The notes under the pieces are model-generated. The model ran no database searches and was not told where the DNA came from. It saw only the letters and a program-made list of their open reading frames with translations. Of a stretch of 64,000 bases of DNA, positions 27,507 to 36,852 are shown piece after piece (the first letter of the stretch is position 1; every line of letters begins with the position of its first letter). The position numbers were made by a program, and so were the translations under genes. The stretch covers positions 2,480,001 to 2,544,000 of the forward strand of contig NZ_CP009631.1 of assembly GCF_000959445.1 (NCBI RefSeq). Direction: 5' to 3'. The stretch comes from Burkholderia vietnamiensis LMG 10929 (GTDB taxonomy: Bacteria > Pseudomonadota > Gammaproteobacteria > Burkholderiales > Burkholderiaceae).

Positions 27507-28214
27507 GTGACTGGATCTGCGGGCCGCGTCCGGCGGCTCAAGCCGCTACTGATCGCCGTGCTGATCGTCGCCGTATTGGCGGCGATCGGTTACGCATATG
27601 CGTCGCCATACGTGGCACTCGGCCGGCTCAAATCGGCAATCGATGCGCGCGATGCGCAGGCGGTCAGCGAGTACGTCGATTTTCCGTCGCTGCGCATCAG
27701 TCTGAAGCAGCAGGTCACGGAAGAATTGATGCGCCGGATCGACGCGGTGAAGAAGAACAATCCGTTCGCGGTGCTGGGCGCATTGATCGGGTCTGCGTTG
27801 ATCGGCCCGCTGGTCGACGCGTACGCGACGCCGGAAGGTGTTGCAGCGTTGATGAGCGGCATCCCGCCGCGCGGTAGTCCCGGCGAACGGCCTCCCGAAT
27901 GGGCCGGCTCGCCGTCGAGGTCGCCGTCAGGCACCGCGCCAGCCAGCGCGCCGGCTGTGCCACCGTCGAGCGCCGGCAGTCCAGCGAGCGTGCCGGCAGC
28001 CGCCAGCGGCGCCACCTCGGTCCCGGTGCCAGCTCCCGCCCCAGCCGGCGCGAGCGATCCCGGTCGGACACAGCAAACGAGCGCGGGCTACCGCAATATC
28101 GACGAGTTCGTCGTGACGTACCAGCGCAGCGCCGACGGCACACGCTACGCGGCGATTTTCCACCGCTTCGGCCTGTTTACGTGGAAGCTCGCGGCAATCG
28201 ACCTGCACGGCTGA
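27507..28214 (+). CDS. DUF2939 domain protein
   Basis: A 235-residue protein with an N-terminal membrane anchor (LLIAVLIVAVLAAIGYAYA, residues about 15-33). A DUF2939-like domain begins ASPYVALGRLKSAIDARDA, recurring in small secreted or anchored proteins of unknown role. A Pro/Ala/Ser-rich linker of about 60 residues separates it from a C-terminal segment (GYRNIDEFVVTYQ...). I chose GTG at 27507 because CCGGAGG sits four bases before it; the longer ATG frame would begin inside the previous gene. It is 29 bp after the SOS-linked small gene and may be read from the same transcript. Confidence 0.75.
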   Translation: MTGSAGRVRRLKPLLIAVLIVAVLAAIGYAYASPYVALGRLKSAIDARDAQAVSEYVDFPSLRISLKQQVTEELMRRIDAVKKNNPFAVLGALIGSALIGPLVDAYATPEGVAALMSGIPPRGSPGERPPEWAGSPSRSPSGTAPASAPAVPPSSAGSPASVPAAASGATSVPVPAPAPAGASDPGRTQQTSAGYRNIDEFVVTYQRSADGTRYAAIFHRFGLFTWKLAAIDLHG

Positions 28215-28325
28215 GCGCGCGTTGCCGGTAGGCGGTGCCGCGGATGCGGCACACGGCACGCGCTCATCGCGAAGCCAGCGAGCTGGTCATGCGGCAAACG
28301 CGTGCATCCTCGTGCCATTAGCCCA

Positions 28326-28823
28326 CTATTTACCGCTCGCGGTAGCCGCCTCGCGCTCGCGTGCGATCTCGGCCTTCTGCTCCTGGGCCGACGAACATGC
28401 GACGAGGATGCTGCAGTTCACGCGATCGAGCAGTAGCGTGTTGCCGGCCCCCATCCACCATCTCGACAATCCGCTTCGACAGCGATGGCCGACGACGACG
28501 AGGTCGGCGCCGATCTCGGTTGCGAGGTTCGCGATTTCGTCGATCGGGTAGCCGAACGCAAAATGACCTTCGGCCTGCACGCCGCGCTCGCGCAGCCAGT
28601 TCACCCCTTCCTGCAGGATCTCGCGCGCGGTTTCTTCGAAGCGGCCGCACGCGACATCGGTCAGCAGTCCCGCGCTCTGCGCGATGCTCGAGCGCATGTC
28701 GACGACCGACAGCAAATGCGTTTCCGCCTTCAGGTCGAGCGCGAGATTCGCGCCGCACCGCAGTGCCTTGCGTCCCTCGAGCGTGCCGTCGTAGCAAAGC
28801 AGAATCTTGTTGTAGCTAGCCAT
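28326..28823 (-). CDS. Universal stress protein (UspA family)
   Basis: A 165-residue cytoplasmic single-domain Usp. It begins MASYNKILLCYDGTLEGRKAL, where the Asp of CYDGT contacts ATP in nucleotide-binding members. A Gly-rich stretch GADLVVVGHRCRSGLSRWWMG and a final VNCSILVA strand follow. The spacing of Gly after GHR is close to the ATP-binding pattern, though with a bulky WWMG insert, so nucleotide binding is likely but not certain. GGGAGG lies five bases before ATG. It is monocistronic, convergent with the DUF2939 gene and divergent from the NodIJ-type exporter. Confidence 0.93.
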   Translation of the reverse strand: MASYNKILLCYDGTLEGRKALRCGANLALDLKAETHLLSVVDMRSSIAQSAGLLTDVACGRFEETAREILQEGVNWLRERGVQAEGHFAFGYPIDEIANLATEIGADLVVVGHRCRSGLSRWWMGAGNTLLLDRVNCSILVACSSAQEQKAEIAREREAATASGK

Positions 28824-29148
28824 GAAACCTCCCGGTCGCGACTACGTGCGCTATGCAATCATCATGGTGCGCCGCAATCCAACGCGCAAGGGATGGAAAA
28901 CGCTGATTCGCCGCACCACGCGCGTCGGCAATGATGCAGCGCACGATTCGTGTGCGCATCCGACGCAAACCGCAGGCCCGCGCTGAAGCGGCGCGGTCGA
29001 TGCACTAGAATGGGTCGTCCGTGCCGTCAGCGCGGGCACGCGAGCCATGTCCGTGTGACCGGCGACAGTCCGAGCCGTTCGCATACGGCGCGTGGCATCC
29101 GCCGAGCCGGCCGGCGCGGCGGCGCCCGTTCACAACGACACCCTGCCC
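28824..29148. other. Divergent control region between usp and the ABC exporter
   Basis: A 325-bp gap that must hold both promoters. On the plus strand TAGAAT near 29006 could be a -10, but I see no matching -35. No ORF here shows conserved sequence. GTG at 29092 is in frame with the ABC gene and is the alternative start. Confidence 0.4.
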
Positions 29149-30063
29149 ATGTCCGTTGCACCGATCGATTTCCGGAACGTCGAAAAACGCTATGGCGACC
29201 GACTCGTCGTCAACGACCTGTCCTTCCACGTCGAGGCCGGCGAATGCTACGGGCTGCTCGGCCCGAACGGCGCCGGCAAGACCACCACACTGAAAATGCT
29301 GCTTGGCCTCGTCTATCCGGACGCGGGCGCCATTTCGCTCTGCGGCGAGCCGGTCCCGTCGCGCGCCCGCCATGCGCGCCGGCGCGTCGGCGTCGTGCCG
29401 CAATTCGACAATCTCGATCCGGACTTCACGGTCCGCGAGAACCTGCTCGTGTTCAGCCGCTATTTCGGGATCTCCGCGCCGGCCGCGCGCGCACTCGTGC
29501 CGCCGCTGCTCGAATTCGCGAAGCTGGAGAACAAGGCGGACGCGCGCGTCGGCGAGTTGTCGGGCGGCATGAAGCGGCGCCTGACGCTCGCGCGGGCGCT
29601 CGTGAACGATCCCGACGTGCTGGTGCTCGACGAGCCGACGACCGGCCTCGATCCGCAGGCGCGGCACCTGATGTGGGAACGCTTGCGCTCGCTGCTCGCG
29701 CGCGGCAAGACGATCCTGATCACGACGCACTTCATGGAAGAAGCCGAGCGCCTGTGCGATCGGCTGTGCGTGATCGAGGAAGGCCGCAAGATCGCCGAAG
29801 GCGCGCCGCACGCGCTGATCGAGTCGGAGATCGGGTGCGACGTGATCGAGATCTACGGGCCGGATCCGGTCGCGCTGCGCGACGAGGTGGCGCCGTTCGC
29901 CGAGCGCACCGAGATCAGCGGCGAAACGCTGTTCTGCTACGTGAGCGACCCCGAACCGCTCGCCGCGCGGCTCAAAGGCCGTGCGGGATTGCGCTATCTG
30001 CACCGTCCGGCCAATCTGGAAGACGTGTTCCTGCGGCTCACGGGCCGCGAAATGCAGGACTGA
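29149..30063 (+). CDS. ABC-2 exporter ATP-binding protein (NodI-like)
   Basis: A 304-residue ATPase of the DRA/NodI family. Walker A is [17 protein letters not shown], the signature is [15 protein letters not shown], Walker B is [17 protein letters not shown], and the switch His is in [12 protein letters not shown]. The C-terminal extension of about 80 residues is typical of exporters of this class. Start at 29149 ([11 protein letters not shown]) gives the usual NodI length; a GTG 19 codons earlier is possible. It is six bases from the permease gene that follows. Non-symbiotic Burkholderia commonly carry this pair, and the exported molecule is unknown. Confidence 0.92.
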   Translation: MSVAPIDFRNVEKRYGDRLVVNDLSFHVEAGECYGLLGPNGAGKTTTLKMLLGLVYPDAGAISLCGEPVPSRARHARRRVGVVPQFDNLDPDFTVRENLLVFSRYFGISAPAARALVPPLLEFAKLENKADARVGELSGGMKRRLTLARALVNDPDVLVLDEPTTGLDPQARHLMWERLRSLLARGKTILITTHFMEEAERLCDRLCVIEEGRKIAEGAPHALIESEIGCDVIEIYGPDPVALRDEVAPFAERTEISGETLFCYVSDPEPLAARLKGRAGLRYLHRPANLEDVFLRLTGREMQD

Positions 30064-30069
30064 CCGACC

Positions 30070-30903
30070 ATGGACGTTCGCAACTATTCCGCCTCCACAT
30101 CGTCCGCCCCGCCGCGCGAAACGCGCTTCGCGATCGCGCTGCCCGCGAATGCGACCAACTGGATCGCGGTGTGGCGGCGCAATTATCTGGTGTGGCGAAA
30201 GCTCGCGCTCGCGTCGCTGTTCGGCAATCTCGCCGATCCGATGATCTACCTGTTCGGGCTGGGATTCGGGCTGGGGCTGATGCTCGGGCACGTCGACGGC
30301 GTGTCGTATATCGCGTTCCTCGCGGCCGGCACGGTCGGTTCGAGCGTGATGATGTCCGCGAGCTTCGAGTCGATGTATTCGGGCTTCTCGCGCATGCACG
30401 TGCAGCGCACGTGGGAAGCAATCATGCACACGCCGCTCGCGCTCGGCGACATCGTGCTCGGGGAGATCGTCTGGGGCGCGAGCAAGGCGCTGTTGTCGGG
30501 CGCCGCGATCATGCTGGTCGCCGGCCTGCTCGGCTATGCGCGGTTTCCGTCGATGCTCGCGGCGCTACCGGTGATCGCGCTCGCCGGCCTCGCGTTCGCG
30601 AGCACCGCGATGATCGTCACCGCGCTCGCGCCGTCCTACGACTTCTTCATGTTCTACCAGACGCTCGTGCTGACGCCGATGCTGCTGCTGTCCGGCGTGT
30701 TCTTCCCGATCACGCAGTTGCCGCCGCTCGCGCAGCACGCCGCGCATCTGCTGCCGCTCGCGAACGCGGTCGAACTGATCCGGCCCGCGATGCTCGGCCG
30801 GCCGGCAACCGACGTCGGGCTGCACGTCGCGGTGCTCGCCGCCTATGCGCTCAGCGGCTTCGTGGTGTCGGCGTGGCTGTTCCGGCGGCGGATGATGCGC
30901 TGA
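30070..30903 (+). CDS. ABC-2 type permease (NodJ-like)
   Basis: A 277-residue inner-membrane protein with six hydrophobic segments. ABC-2 permease features include the short amphipathic N-terminal stretch [20 protein letters not shown], the [17 protein letters not shown] cytoplasmic loop that contacts the ATPase, and [14 protein letters not shown] in the last third, shared by NodJ-like proteins. Only six bases separate it from its ATPase gene, so the two form one exporter. It gives no clue to the substrate. Confidence 0.92.
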   Translation: MDVRNYSASTSSAPPRETRFAIALPANATNWIAVWRRNYLVWRKLALASLFGNLADPMIYLFGLGFGLGLMLGHVDGVSYIAFLAAGTVGSSVMMSASFESMYSGFSRMHVQRTWEAIMHTPLALGDIVLGEIVWGASKALLSGAAIMLVAGLLGYARFPSMLAALPVIALAGLAFASTAMIVTALAPSYDFFMFYQTLVLTPMLLLSGVFFPITQLPPLAQHAAHLLPLANAVELIRPAMLGRPATDVGLHVAVLAAYALSGFVVSAWLFRRRMMR

Positions 30904-30951
30904 CGCGCACGCGCATACCGCGCCGGCCGGTGTGCCGAGCCGACGACGACG

Positions 30952-31374
30952 TCACTCGTCGTCGTCGCTCCACGGAATTTCGACGTCGGTCAGGAACGCG
31001 ACGGTCGCCAGCGGGCCGCCTTCCTGACGACCGAGCTTGCCGTCCGCGCGATGCCACTCGACGCGGAACTGCGTGCCGGGATCGTCGGCGATCAGATAGA
31101 CCGCGCGCAATTCCTCCGCGTCGGCCTCGGCTACCGGACCGTCGAACGACACCAGCATCTTTTGCGGCCACAGCCCGTTGACCGGGTCGTAGATGCGATC
31201 GCCGTGCGGAATCTCGATGCTCGCTTCGACGCCGATCGTGGCGGACGCTTCGATGATCATCGTGCCGAGCGCGTTCAGCACGGCCGTGGCGCGTGCGGAA
31301 TTGGCCTGGCGGATCGCGAGATCGCCGCGCGTCAGCGCCTTTTCGAGTCGAGGATGAATCTTCGGTTGGGTCAT
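30952..31374 (-). CDS. Conserved hypothetical protein
   Basis: A 140-residue soluble protein. It begins MTQPKIHPRLEKALTRGDLA, has one hydrophobic helix (ATAVLNALGTMIIEASATIG), then a beta-rich part and an acidic end (EIPWSDDDE). No known motif is visible. A good CAGGAA site lies before the ATG at 31374. It converges on the exporter genes with 48 bp between stops and has no close partner. I cannot assign a function. Confidence 0.65.
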   Translation of the reverse strand: MTQPKIHPRLEKALTRGDLAIRQANSARATAVLNALGTMIIEASATIGVEASIEIPHGDRIYDPVNGLWPQKMLVSFDGPVAEADAEELRAVYLIADDPGTQFRVEWHRADGKLGRQEGGPLATVAFLTDVEIPWSDDDE

Positions 31375-31586
31375 GCGTTTTCCTGTTTGCTTCTTGTAAA
31401 GGGCACCGCACGCGTGTAGCGGCGGCGCCGGGTGAATACGAGGCGCGGGCGGCGCGCCGGCCGGCCGGTCACCGGGCACGCGCACACGGCCGGCTCGCTG
31501 GTCCGCATGGGCGGCTGTCGCGCGCGGCTACTGCGGTGACAGCGGCGGCAGCAGCGAGCATCCGCCAATACGGCGCCGGCCGCCGG

Positions 31587-32645
31587 TCAGAACCCGAACG
31601 CGATCGCGAGCAGCCCGCTCACGACCCCGAACACGACGACGAGCACCGAGACGATCGCCAGCATGTACGGCTTGAAAGAGCGCGCGAGCATCGCGAGCGA
31701 CGGCACGCTGATCGGCGGCAGCGTCATCAGCAGCGCGGCGGCCGGGCCGACGCCCATGCCGAGCGACAGCATCGCCTGGATGATCGGCACCTCGCCGGCG
31801 GTCGGGATCACGAACAGCGTACCGGCGACCGCGAACGCGACGATCCAGCCGAGATGGTTGCCGATGTCCGGACCGATGTGCGGGAACAGCCACGCGCGCG
31901 CCGCGCCGAGCAGCAGCACGAGCACGATGTATTCGGGCACGAGCCGCACGGCCATGCGCGCGAGCAGCTTCACCCAGCGGACGAACGGATTGCCCGCGGC
32001 GGCCTGCTCGGCCGCCAGCGCGGCGAGCTGCGCGTCGTCGATGCTGCGATCCTCGGGGCGCGCGATGCGGTTCAGCAGATAGCCGATCCCGAACACCATC
32101 GCGACGCCGAGCACGAGACGCAGCGCGCTCCATTGCCAGCCGAGCACGAAGCCCATGAACACCAGCGCGGCCGGATTGAGCACCGTGTTGCCGAGCCAGA
32201 ACGCGACCGCACCGCCCGGCGACGCATGTCGCGCGCGCAGGCCCGCGACGACCGGCGCCGCGCAGCAGGTGCACATCATGCCCGGCAGCGACAGCAGGCC
32301 GCCCGCGGCGACGCTGCCGAAGCCGCTGCGACCGAGCACGCGCGCGACCCAGTGCGCGGGCAACAGCGCCTGCACGGCCGAACCGAGCAGCAGGCCGAGC
32401 ACCATCGCCTGCCAGATCGCCTTGCCGTACGCCCATGCGTAGTCGAGCGCCGCCTTCAGCGACGGTTCGGGCGCGCTCGCCGACGTGCCCATCAGGATCG
32501 AGTTGCCGATCGAGTGATGCTCGGCGGCGACGAACGCCTTGTTGTAGTACGGGAACCATTTCACGTAGAACAGGCCCGCGACTGCGATCAGCAGGAAGGT
32601 CATCCAGCCGAGCGCCGGACTGGGTTGGGAGCGTGTGGTCGTCAT
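31587..32645 (-). CDS. ArsP-type permease (PF03773, former DUF318)
   Basis: A 352-residue inner-membrane permease with eight or more helices. The family core is visible: LGRSGFGSVAAGGLLSLPGM, then MCTCCAAPVVAGLR with the vicinal Cys pair, then FWLGNTVLNPAALVFMGFVLG, and in the second half VIPTAGEVPIIQAMLSLGMG. Members include ArsP, which exports trivalent organoarsenicals, where the Cys are important; others are uncharacterised. The start at 32645 overlaps the mnmH stop by four bases. That coupling to a selenium-using tRNA enzyme raises the possibility of a selenium or sulfur oxyanion substrate, but this is inference. Confidence 0.88.
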   Translation of the reverse strand: MTTTRSQPSPALGWMTFLLIAVAGLFYVKWFPYYNKAFVAAEHHSIGNSILMGTSASAPEPSLKAALDYAWAYGKAIWQAMVLGLLLGSAVQALLPAHWVARVLGRSGFGSVAAGGLLSLPGMMCTCCAAPVVAGLRARHASPGGAVAFWLGNTVLNPAALVFMGFVLGWQWSALRLVLGVAMVFGIGYLLNRIARPEDRSIDDAQLAALAAEQAAAGNPFVRWVKLLARMAVRLVPEYIVLVLLLGAARAWLFPHIGPDIGNHLGWIVAFAVAGTLFVIPTAGEVPIIQAMLSLGMGVGPAAALLMTLPPISVPSLAMLARSFKPYMLAIVSVLVVVFGVVSGLLAIAFGF

Positions 32646-33781
32646 CGTGTGGGAGTCGTTGCGTTGTTGTGGGTATCGGTATTGGTATCGGCACGCGCCG
32701 CCGCATCGCCCGCGGGCGATGCCGGCAGGCCGGCCTGCGCGAGCGCATCGAGCAGCGCGCGCGCCTGATCGCGCGCGTCCGCTGCGTTCGGCCGGAACGT
32801 GAACGTCAGCACGCGGTTCGGTCTGTCGTACGACGAACGATAGGTGCGCGCATAGGCAGGATCGTAATGCCGGTCGATCAGCGCGCGGAACAGGTCGGCG
32901 CGCGCATCGGCGTCGACCAGCGTGCTCCAGTGCGCGACCTCTTCGCGGCTGTGCAGCCCGATCAGCCGCGCGAGTTGCGCCTTGAACGCGTCGCGGTCGT
33001 CGAACAGATGCGCATAGTCGTCGAGCAGGAACGCGATGCGCTCGTCGTGCGCGGCCTCGACCTGCACCCACGGCCCCGCACGGAACGCATCGAGCAAGGC
33101 GAGCGGCAGTTGCACCAGCCCGATCTTGCGGCTTTCGGACTCGACGAACACCGGCCACGCGGGGTCGAAACGTTCGAGCGTCCCGACCAGCCCCGAGTCG
33201 AACGCCTTCTGCGTCGGCTGCGGCACGCCCGGCAGCGCGCCGAGCAGCGAGCCGCGATGACGGGCGAGCGCCTCGAGATCGAGCGTCTGCGCCCCTTCTG
33301 CGCGCAGCGCGTTCAGCAGCCGCGTCTTGCCGCAACCCGTATGACCGACGAGCGTGATATAGCGAAACTGCGCGGGCAGCGTATCGAGCGTCGCGCACAC
33401 CGAGCGCCGGTATGCCTTGTAGCCGCCGTCGAGCTGGCGCGCCTGCCAGCCGATCAGGTTGAACCAGGCCGTCATCGAACCCGAGCGCTTGCCGCCGCGC
33501 CAGCAATAGATCAGCGGCCGCCAGTTGCGCGGACGGTCGGCGAAGGTGGTATCGAGATGCCGCGCGATGTTGCGCGCGACCATCGCCGCGCCGACCCGCG
33601 TCGCTTCGTACGGCGACACCTGACGGTACATCGTGCCGACGATCACGCGCTCCTCGTTACTGAGTACGGGCGCGTTCAGCGCGCCGGGGATGTGGTCCTC
33701 GGCGAACTCGAGCGGCGTGCGCACGTCGATGATCTCGTCGAACTCGCCGGCGCGATCGAGGGTGACAATCAGGTTCTTCAA
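32642..33781 (-). CDS. mnmH: tRNA 2-selenouridine/geranyl-2-thiouridine synthase
   Basis: A 379-residue cytoplasmic enzyme (SelU/YbbB). The N-terminal rhodanese domain has the catalytic Cys in LIYCWRGGKRSGSMT near residue 93. The C-terminal P-loop domain carries GHTGCGKTRLLN. It replaces sulfur of 2-thiouridine at wobble position 34 of Lys, Glu and Gln tRNAs by selenium, using selenophosphate from SelD. Residues 355-379 are an Ala/Thr/Asn-rich tail. No selD lies in the window. It is first in a two-gene unit with the permease, and a decayed LysR gene lies upstream. Confidence 0.95.
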   Translation of the reverse strand: MKNLIVTLDRAGEFDEIIDVRTPLEFAEDHIPGALNAPVLSNEERVIVGTMYRQVSPYEATRVGAAMVARNIARHLDTTFADRPRNWRPLIYCWRGGKRSGSMTAWFNLIGWQARQLDGGYKAYRRSVCATLDTLPAQFRYITLVGHTGCGKTRLLNALRAEGAQTLDLEALARHRGSLLGALPGVPQPTQKAFDSGLVGTLERFDPAWPVFVESESRKIGLVQLPLALLDAFRAGPWVQVEAAHDERIAFLLDDYAHLFDDRDAFKAQLARLIGLHSREEVAHWSTLVDADARADLFRALIDRHYDPAYARTYRSSYDRPNRVLTFTFRPNAADARDQARALLDALAQAGLPASPAGDAAARADTNTDTHNNATTPTR

Positions 33782-33892
33782 TTTGGCGTCGAACAGGGGC
33801 GATGCGGCTCGGCGAGCCGCACGGGCACGGAAGGCGGATTCGCAATTATCTCACGGCCGGGCGTCGCCGGCGGCGCGCGGTCGGCGTGGCGC

Positions 33893-34250
33893 TCATCGCG
33901 TCGAGCAGGTGATCGCGAAAAGCGCGCACGGGCGCCACAGCGAGAAACCGGCGCGGCGCGCCTTGAAGGCGGCGCGCGCGCCGGGCAGGAACTCGCTCGA
34001 GAATCCCTCCGAGCACGCGATCTTCAACAGGCTGCCGTGCAGCACTTCCAGCGCGCCGATTTCCTTCATCGCGTGCTCGACCTCCAACAGGCAACCGTGC
34101 GAAGTGCAGCAGCCGCTCGCCGCCCGGCAACCAGCTCGCGCCTGGACTGTACCTGATGGGCTGGCGCCGTTCGGTCTTGCCGCACAGCCGAGCGCGCATC
34201 CGGCTCGGGATGCGCTGACCACGCTGCGCCATGAAGCGACCTCGCAGCAT
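33893..34250 (-). pseudogene. LysR-type regulator remnant
   Basis: Minus-strand sequence reads in two frames as pieces of one LysR regulator. From about 34250 to 34095 it gives ERRQPIRYSPG then GERLLHFAR, the wing and linker helix after a LysR HTH. From about 34090 it continues in another frame as LEVEHAMKEIGALEVLHGSL and KIACSEGFSSEFLPGARAAF, the start of a LysR effector domain. A one-base shift near 34094 would join them. The recognition helix is missing at one end, and the rest of the effector domain is missing at the other, with a stop at 33893. The 501-bp gap between mnmH and the aldo-keto reductase otherwise holds nothing I can identify. Confidence 0.6.
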
Positions 34251-34282
34251 CGATAGCGATGCCGCGCGTTGATCGAGGCCGC

Positions 34283-35335
34283 TTACGGCGCCGGGTTCGG
34301 CTGCAATTCGTGCAGCGCGTCGATTTCGGCGAGGACCTCGTCGGACAGCTTCACGTCGATGCTGCCGATGTTCTCCTTCAGCTGCTCGAGCGACGTCGCG
34401 CCGATCAGGTTGCTGCGCACGAACGGCCGGCTGTTGACGAACGCGAGCGCGAGCTGCGCGGGCGACAACCCGTGGCGCTGCGCGAGTGCGACGTAGCGCG
34501 ACGTCGCGGCAACGGTGTGCGGCTTGCTGTAACGCTGAAAGCGCTCGAACAGCGTGATGCGCGCACCGGCCGGCCGCGCGCCGTTCTCGTACTTGCCCGA
34601 CAGCCAGCCGAACGCGAGCGGCGAATACGCGAGCAGACCGATGCCGTCACGATGGGTGAACTCCGACAGGCCGTTCTCGAACGTGCGGTTCAGCAGGCTG
34701 TACGGATTCTGGATGCTCGCGATGCGCGGCAACCCGAGCCGCTCGGCCGCGCGCAGGAACTGTGCGACGCCCCACGGCGTTTCGTTAGAAACGCCGATCG
34801 CGCGGACCTTGCCGGCCTTCACGAACTCCGCGAGCACGCCGAGCGTTTCCTCGATCGGCACCGTATAGGCATCGTCGACCCACGGATACGCGCTACGGCC
34901 GAACGTCGTCGTGCTGCGATCGGGCCAGTGCAGCTGGTACAGGTCGACATAGTCGGTCTGCAGACGCTTCAGGCTGCCATCGAGCGCCTCGGTCAGATTC
35001 TTGCGGTCGAACTGATTGCCTTCGCCGCGAATGTGACGCGGGTTGTGCGGCTGCCGCGCGGGGCCAGCGATCTTCGTCGCGAGCACGATGCGTGCGCGCT
35101 GCGCACGATGCTGCGCGAGCCAGGTGCCGATGTACTGCTCGGTGCGGCCCTGCGTGTCGGCCTTCGGCGGCACCGGGTACATCTCCGCGGTATCGATCAG
35201 CGTCACACCCTGCGCGAGCGCGTAATCGATCTGCTCGTGCGCGTCGCGCTCCGAATTCTGCTCGCCCCAAGTCATCGTGCCCAGGCCGATCAGGCTGACC
35301 TCGATGCCGGAATCGCCGAGTGTGCGGTATTCCAT
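34283..35335 (-). CDS. Aldo/keto reductase (Tas-like)
   Basis: A 350-residue NADPH-dependent oxidoreductase with a TIM-barrel fold. The catalytic tetrad is recognisable: Asp and Tyr in LIDTAEMYPVPP, Lys in IVLATKIAG and His in LYQLHWPDR. The C-terminal NADP-binding part has NLIGATSLEQLKENI. The MEYRTLGDSGIEVSLIGLGTM start and the insert QFDRKNLTEALDGSLKRL are as in Tas/YgdS-type enzymes. Physiological substrate unknown; aldehydes or ketones in general. It is single and divergent from the PLD gene. Confidence 0.92.
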   Translation of the reverse strand: MEYRTLGDSGIEVSLIGLGTMTWGEQNSERDAHEQIDYALAQGVTLIDTAEMYPVPPKADTQGRTEQYIGTWLAQHRAQRARIVLATKIAGPARQPHNPRHIRGEGNQFDRKNLTEALDGSLKRLQTDYVDLYQLHWPDRSTTTFGRSAYPWVDDAYTVPIEETLGVLAEFVKAGKVRAIGVSNETPWGVAQFLRAAERLGLPRIASIQNPYSLLNRTFENGLSEFTHRDGIGLLAYSPLAFGWLSGKYENGARPAGARITLFERFQRYSKPHTVAATSRYVALAQRHGLSPAQLALAFVNSRPFVRSNLIGATSLEQLKENIGSIDVKLSDEVLAEIDALHELQPNPAP

Positions 35336-35572
35336 GGTGCTCCCGTCGCGTCAGTGGAAAGCAGGAACGCTATCACATCGGCGCGCGCCGTTCAGATGGG
35401 CCGTGCGTACGCTTACGGACCGCCTGCTGCCCCGGGCGCCGCACGTTGCCGCAGGCGATCCCGGTACCCGCACCCGCCACGTCGTCCGTTGCATCCACAT
35501 CCGGGCGTGGCCGCGCCGCCCTGTCTGCGTTACACTCACGGCCCGCTGTCTCAAAATCATTCGCTGTCCACG

Positions 35573-36196
35573 ATGTTGTCGCGCCAACGCCTCGCCGCCG
35601 CCTGTCTCGCCGCTTCCCTGCTCGCCACTCCGTTCGCCGCGTTCGGCAAGACGCACAACGAATCGCTGCTTCAGCAGGCGATCGATTTCGTCACGCAGCT
35701 GCTGCCCGCCCCCACCCATGCAGCGCCCGCCACGCAGGTCGTCGAATCGGCGTTCTCGCCCGATGGCGGCGCCGAGGCGCTGGTGCTGAAGGCGATCGGC
35801 GCAGCACGCACTTCCATCCGCGTGGCCGCCTATTCGTTCACGTCGCCGCCGATCACGCGCGCGCTGCTCGCCGCGAAGCGGCGCGGCGTCAACGTCGCGG
35901 TGGTCGTGGACGACAAGGGCAACCGCGCCAAAAGCAGCCAGCAGGCATTGAACCTGCTCGTCAACGCGGGCATCCCGACACGCACGATCGATGTGTACGC
36001 GATCCACCACGACAAGTACCTCGTGATCGACGCCGAGCATGTCGAGACGGGCTCGTTCAATTACAGCGCGTCGGCCGCCAGCCGTAATTCGGAGAACGTC
36101 GTCGTGGTGTGGAACAACCCGCAGCTCGCGTCGCGCTACCTCGCGCATTGGCAGAGCCGCTTCGACCAGGGCACGCCGTATCGCTCATCGTATTGA
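35573..36196 (+). CDS. Secreted phospholipase D-like nuclease (single HKD motif)
   Basis: A 207-residue exported protein. The signal peptide ends near PFAAFGK. The PLD domain has one HxKx4D motif, seen as IHHDKYLVIDAEHVETGSFNYSAS with His, Lys and Asp in place, preceded by VAVVVDDKGNRAKSSQQAL. Proteins of this size with one HKD act as dimers (Nuc/EndA type) and cut nucleic acids or phosphodiesters in the periplasm. ATG at 35573 gives the shortest product with a normal signal peptide. Confidence 0.9.
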   Translation: MLSRQRLAAACLAASLLATPFAAFGKTHNESLLQQAIDFVTQLLPAPTHAAPATQVVESAFSPDGGAEALVLKAIGAARTSIRVAAYSFTSPPITRALLAAKRRGVNVAVVVDDKGNRAKSSQQALNLLVNAGIPTRTIDVYAIHHDKYLVIDAEHVETGSFNYSASAASRNSENVVVVWNNPQLASRYLAHWQSRFDQGTPYRSSY

Positions 36197-36356
36197 CGCG
36201 CCGCACCGGCGCGATCGCCGTGGCCGTTCACGCACGCCGCAGTCGGCAAGCACCGCGACGTCGTCCATGATCCGCGTGGACGGCGCGCGCATCAACCTGG
36301 CCGAATGGCCAGCCCCGCACGCACGACGCTAGCGCAGCCGGTACGAACGAGCGACG

Positions 36357-36578
36357 TCAGTGGATCTCGGCAGAAGAGTGTCCACCGCTCTGCGCCGTCG
36401 CGACACATCGCCCGGGATGCGCGTGCGCGTCGCTCGCGGAAGGCTTGGGCACGTCGCGCGCACCGCCCGGCAGCGCGCCGACGATACAGCCCGCACTGAA
36501 GGCCAGCGTGTTCTGGACCATCGGATAGAGCAGATACAGCGCAAACGCGAGATACCCTAAATACAGGAAACGGACCAT
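36357..36578 (-). CDS. Small putative membrane protein
   Basis: A 73-residue frame. The N-terminal third is strongly hydrophobic (VRFLYLGYLAFALYLLYPMV and a second short segment ending in CIVGALPGG), followed by a hydrophilic His/Ser-rich tail. Its ribosome site is weak. The hydrophobic pattern is unlike the Arg-rich shadow frames around it, so I list it, but it could be chance. Confidence 0.4.
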   Translation of the reverse strand: MVRFLYLGYLAFALYLLYPMVQNTLAFSAGCIVGALPGGARDVPKPSASDAHAHPGRCVATAQSGGHSSAEIH

Positions 36579-36852
36579 GGGGCGATAGCGGAACGATTGA
36601 TCTCGCCCCTGTTTACGGCCTCGCAGCGGGCGGCTTGAGCGCGCAGAGCTCGAACCTCGGGCCGCCGGCGCGGCACCATGCGACGCGCCCAGCCCGTTCT
36701 GGCGGCGCGATGGAGAATGCGCGATACTGATTCACAGTCGCTCGTCGGCGCGCCTTCGGCAGCAACCGCCGCCCGCCTGCTACGTCGTGTCCGCGCGAGG
36801 CGACATTCGTTCGATGACCGGCTGCCCATGCCGGCACCCGAGACAAAGACCC

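Noticed and set aside
29149..30903. A nodulation (lipochitin) export system
   Set aside because: Only the NodI/NodJ-like pair is present; no nodABC or other nodulation genes nearby. The pair is common in non-symbiotic relatives.
28950..31181. A 743-codon plus-strand frame spanning the exporter genes
   Set aside because: It is the out-of-phase shadow of the NodI/NodJ-like genes, which have intact ABC motifs in other frames.
36267..36332. A 21-codon frame after the PLD gene
   Set aside because: No ribosome site or relatives that I recognise; too short to support.
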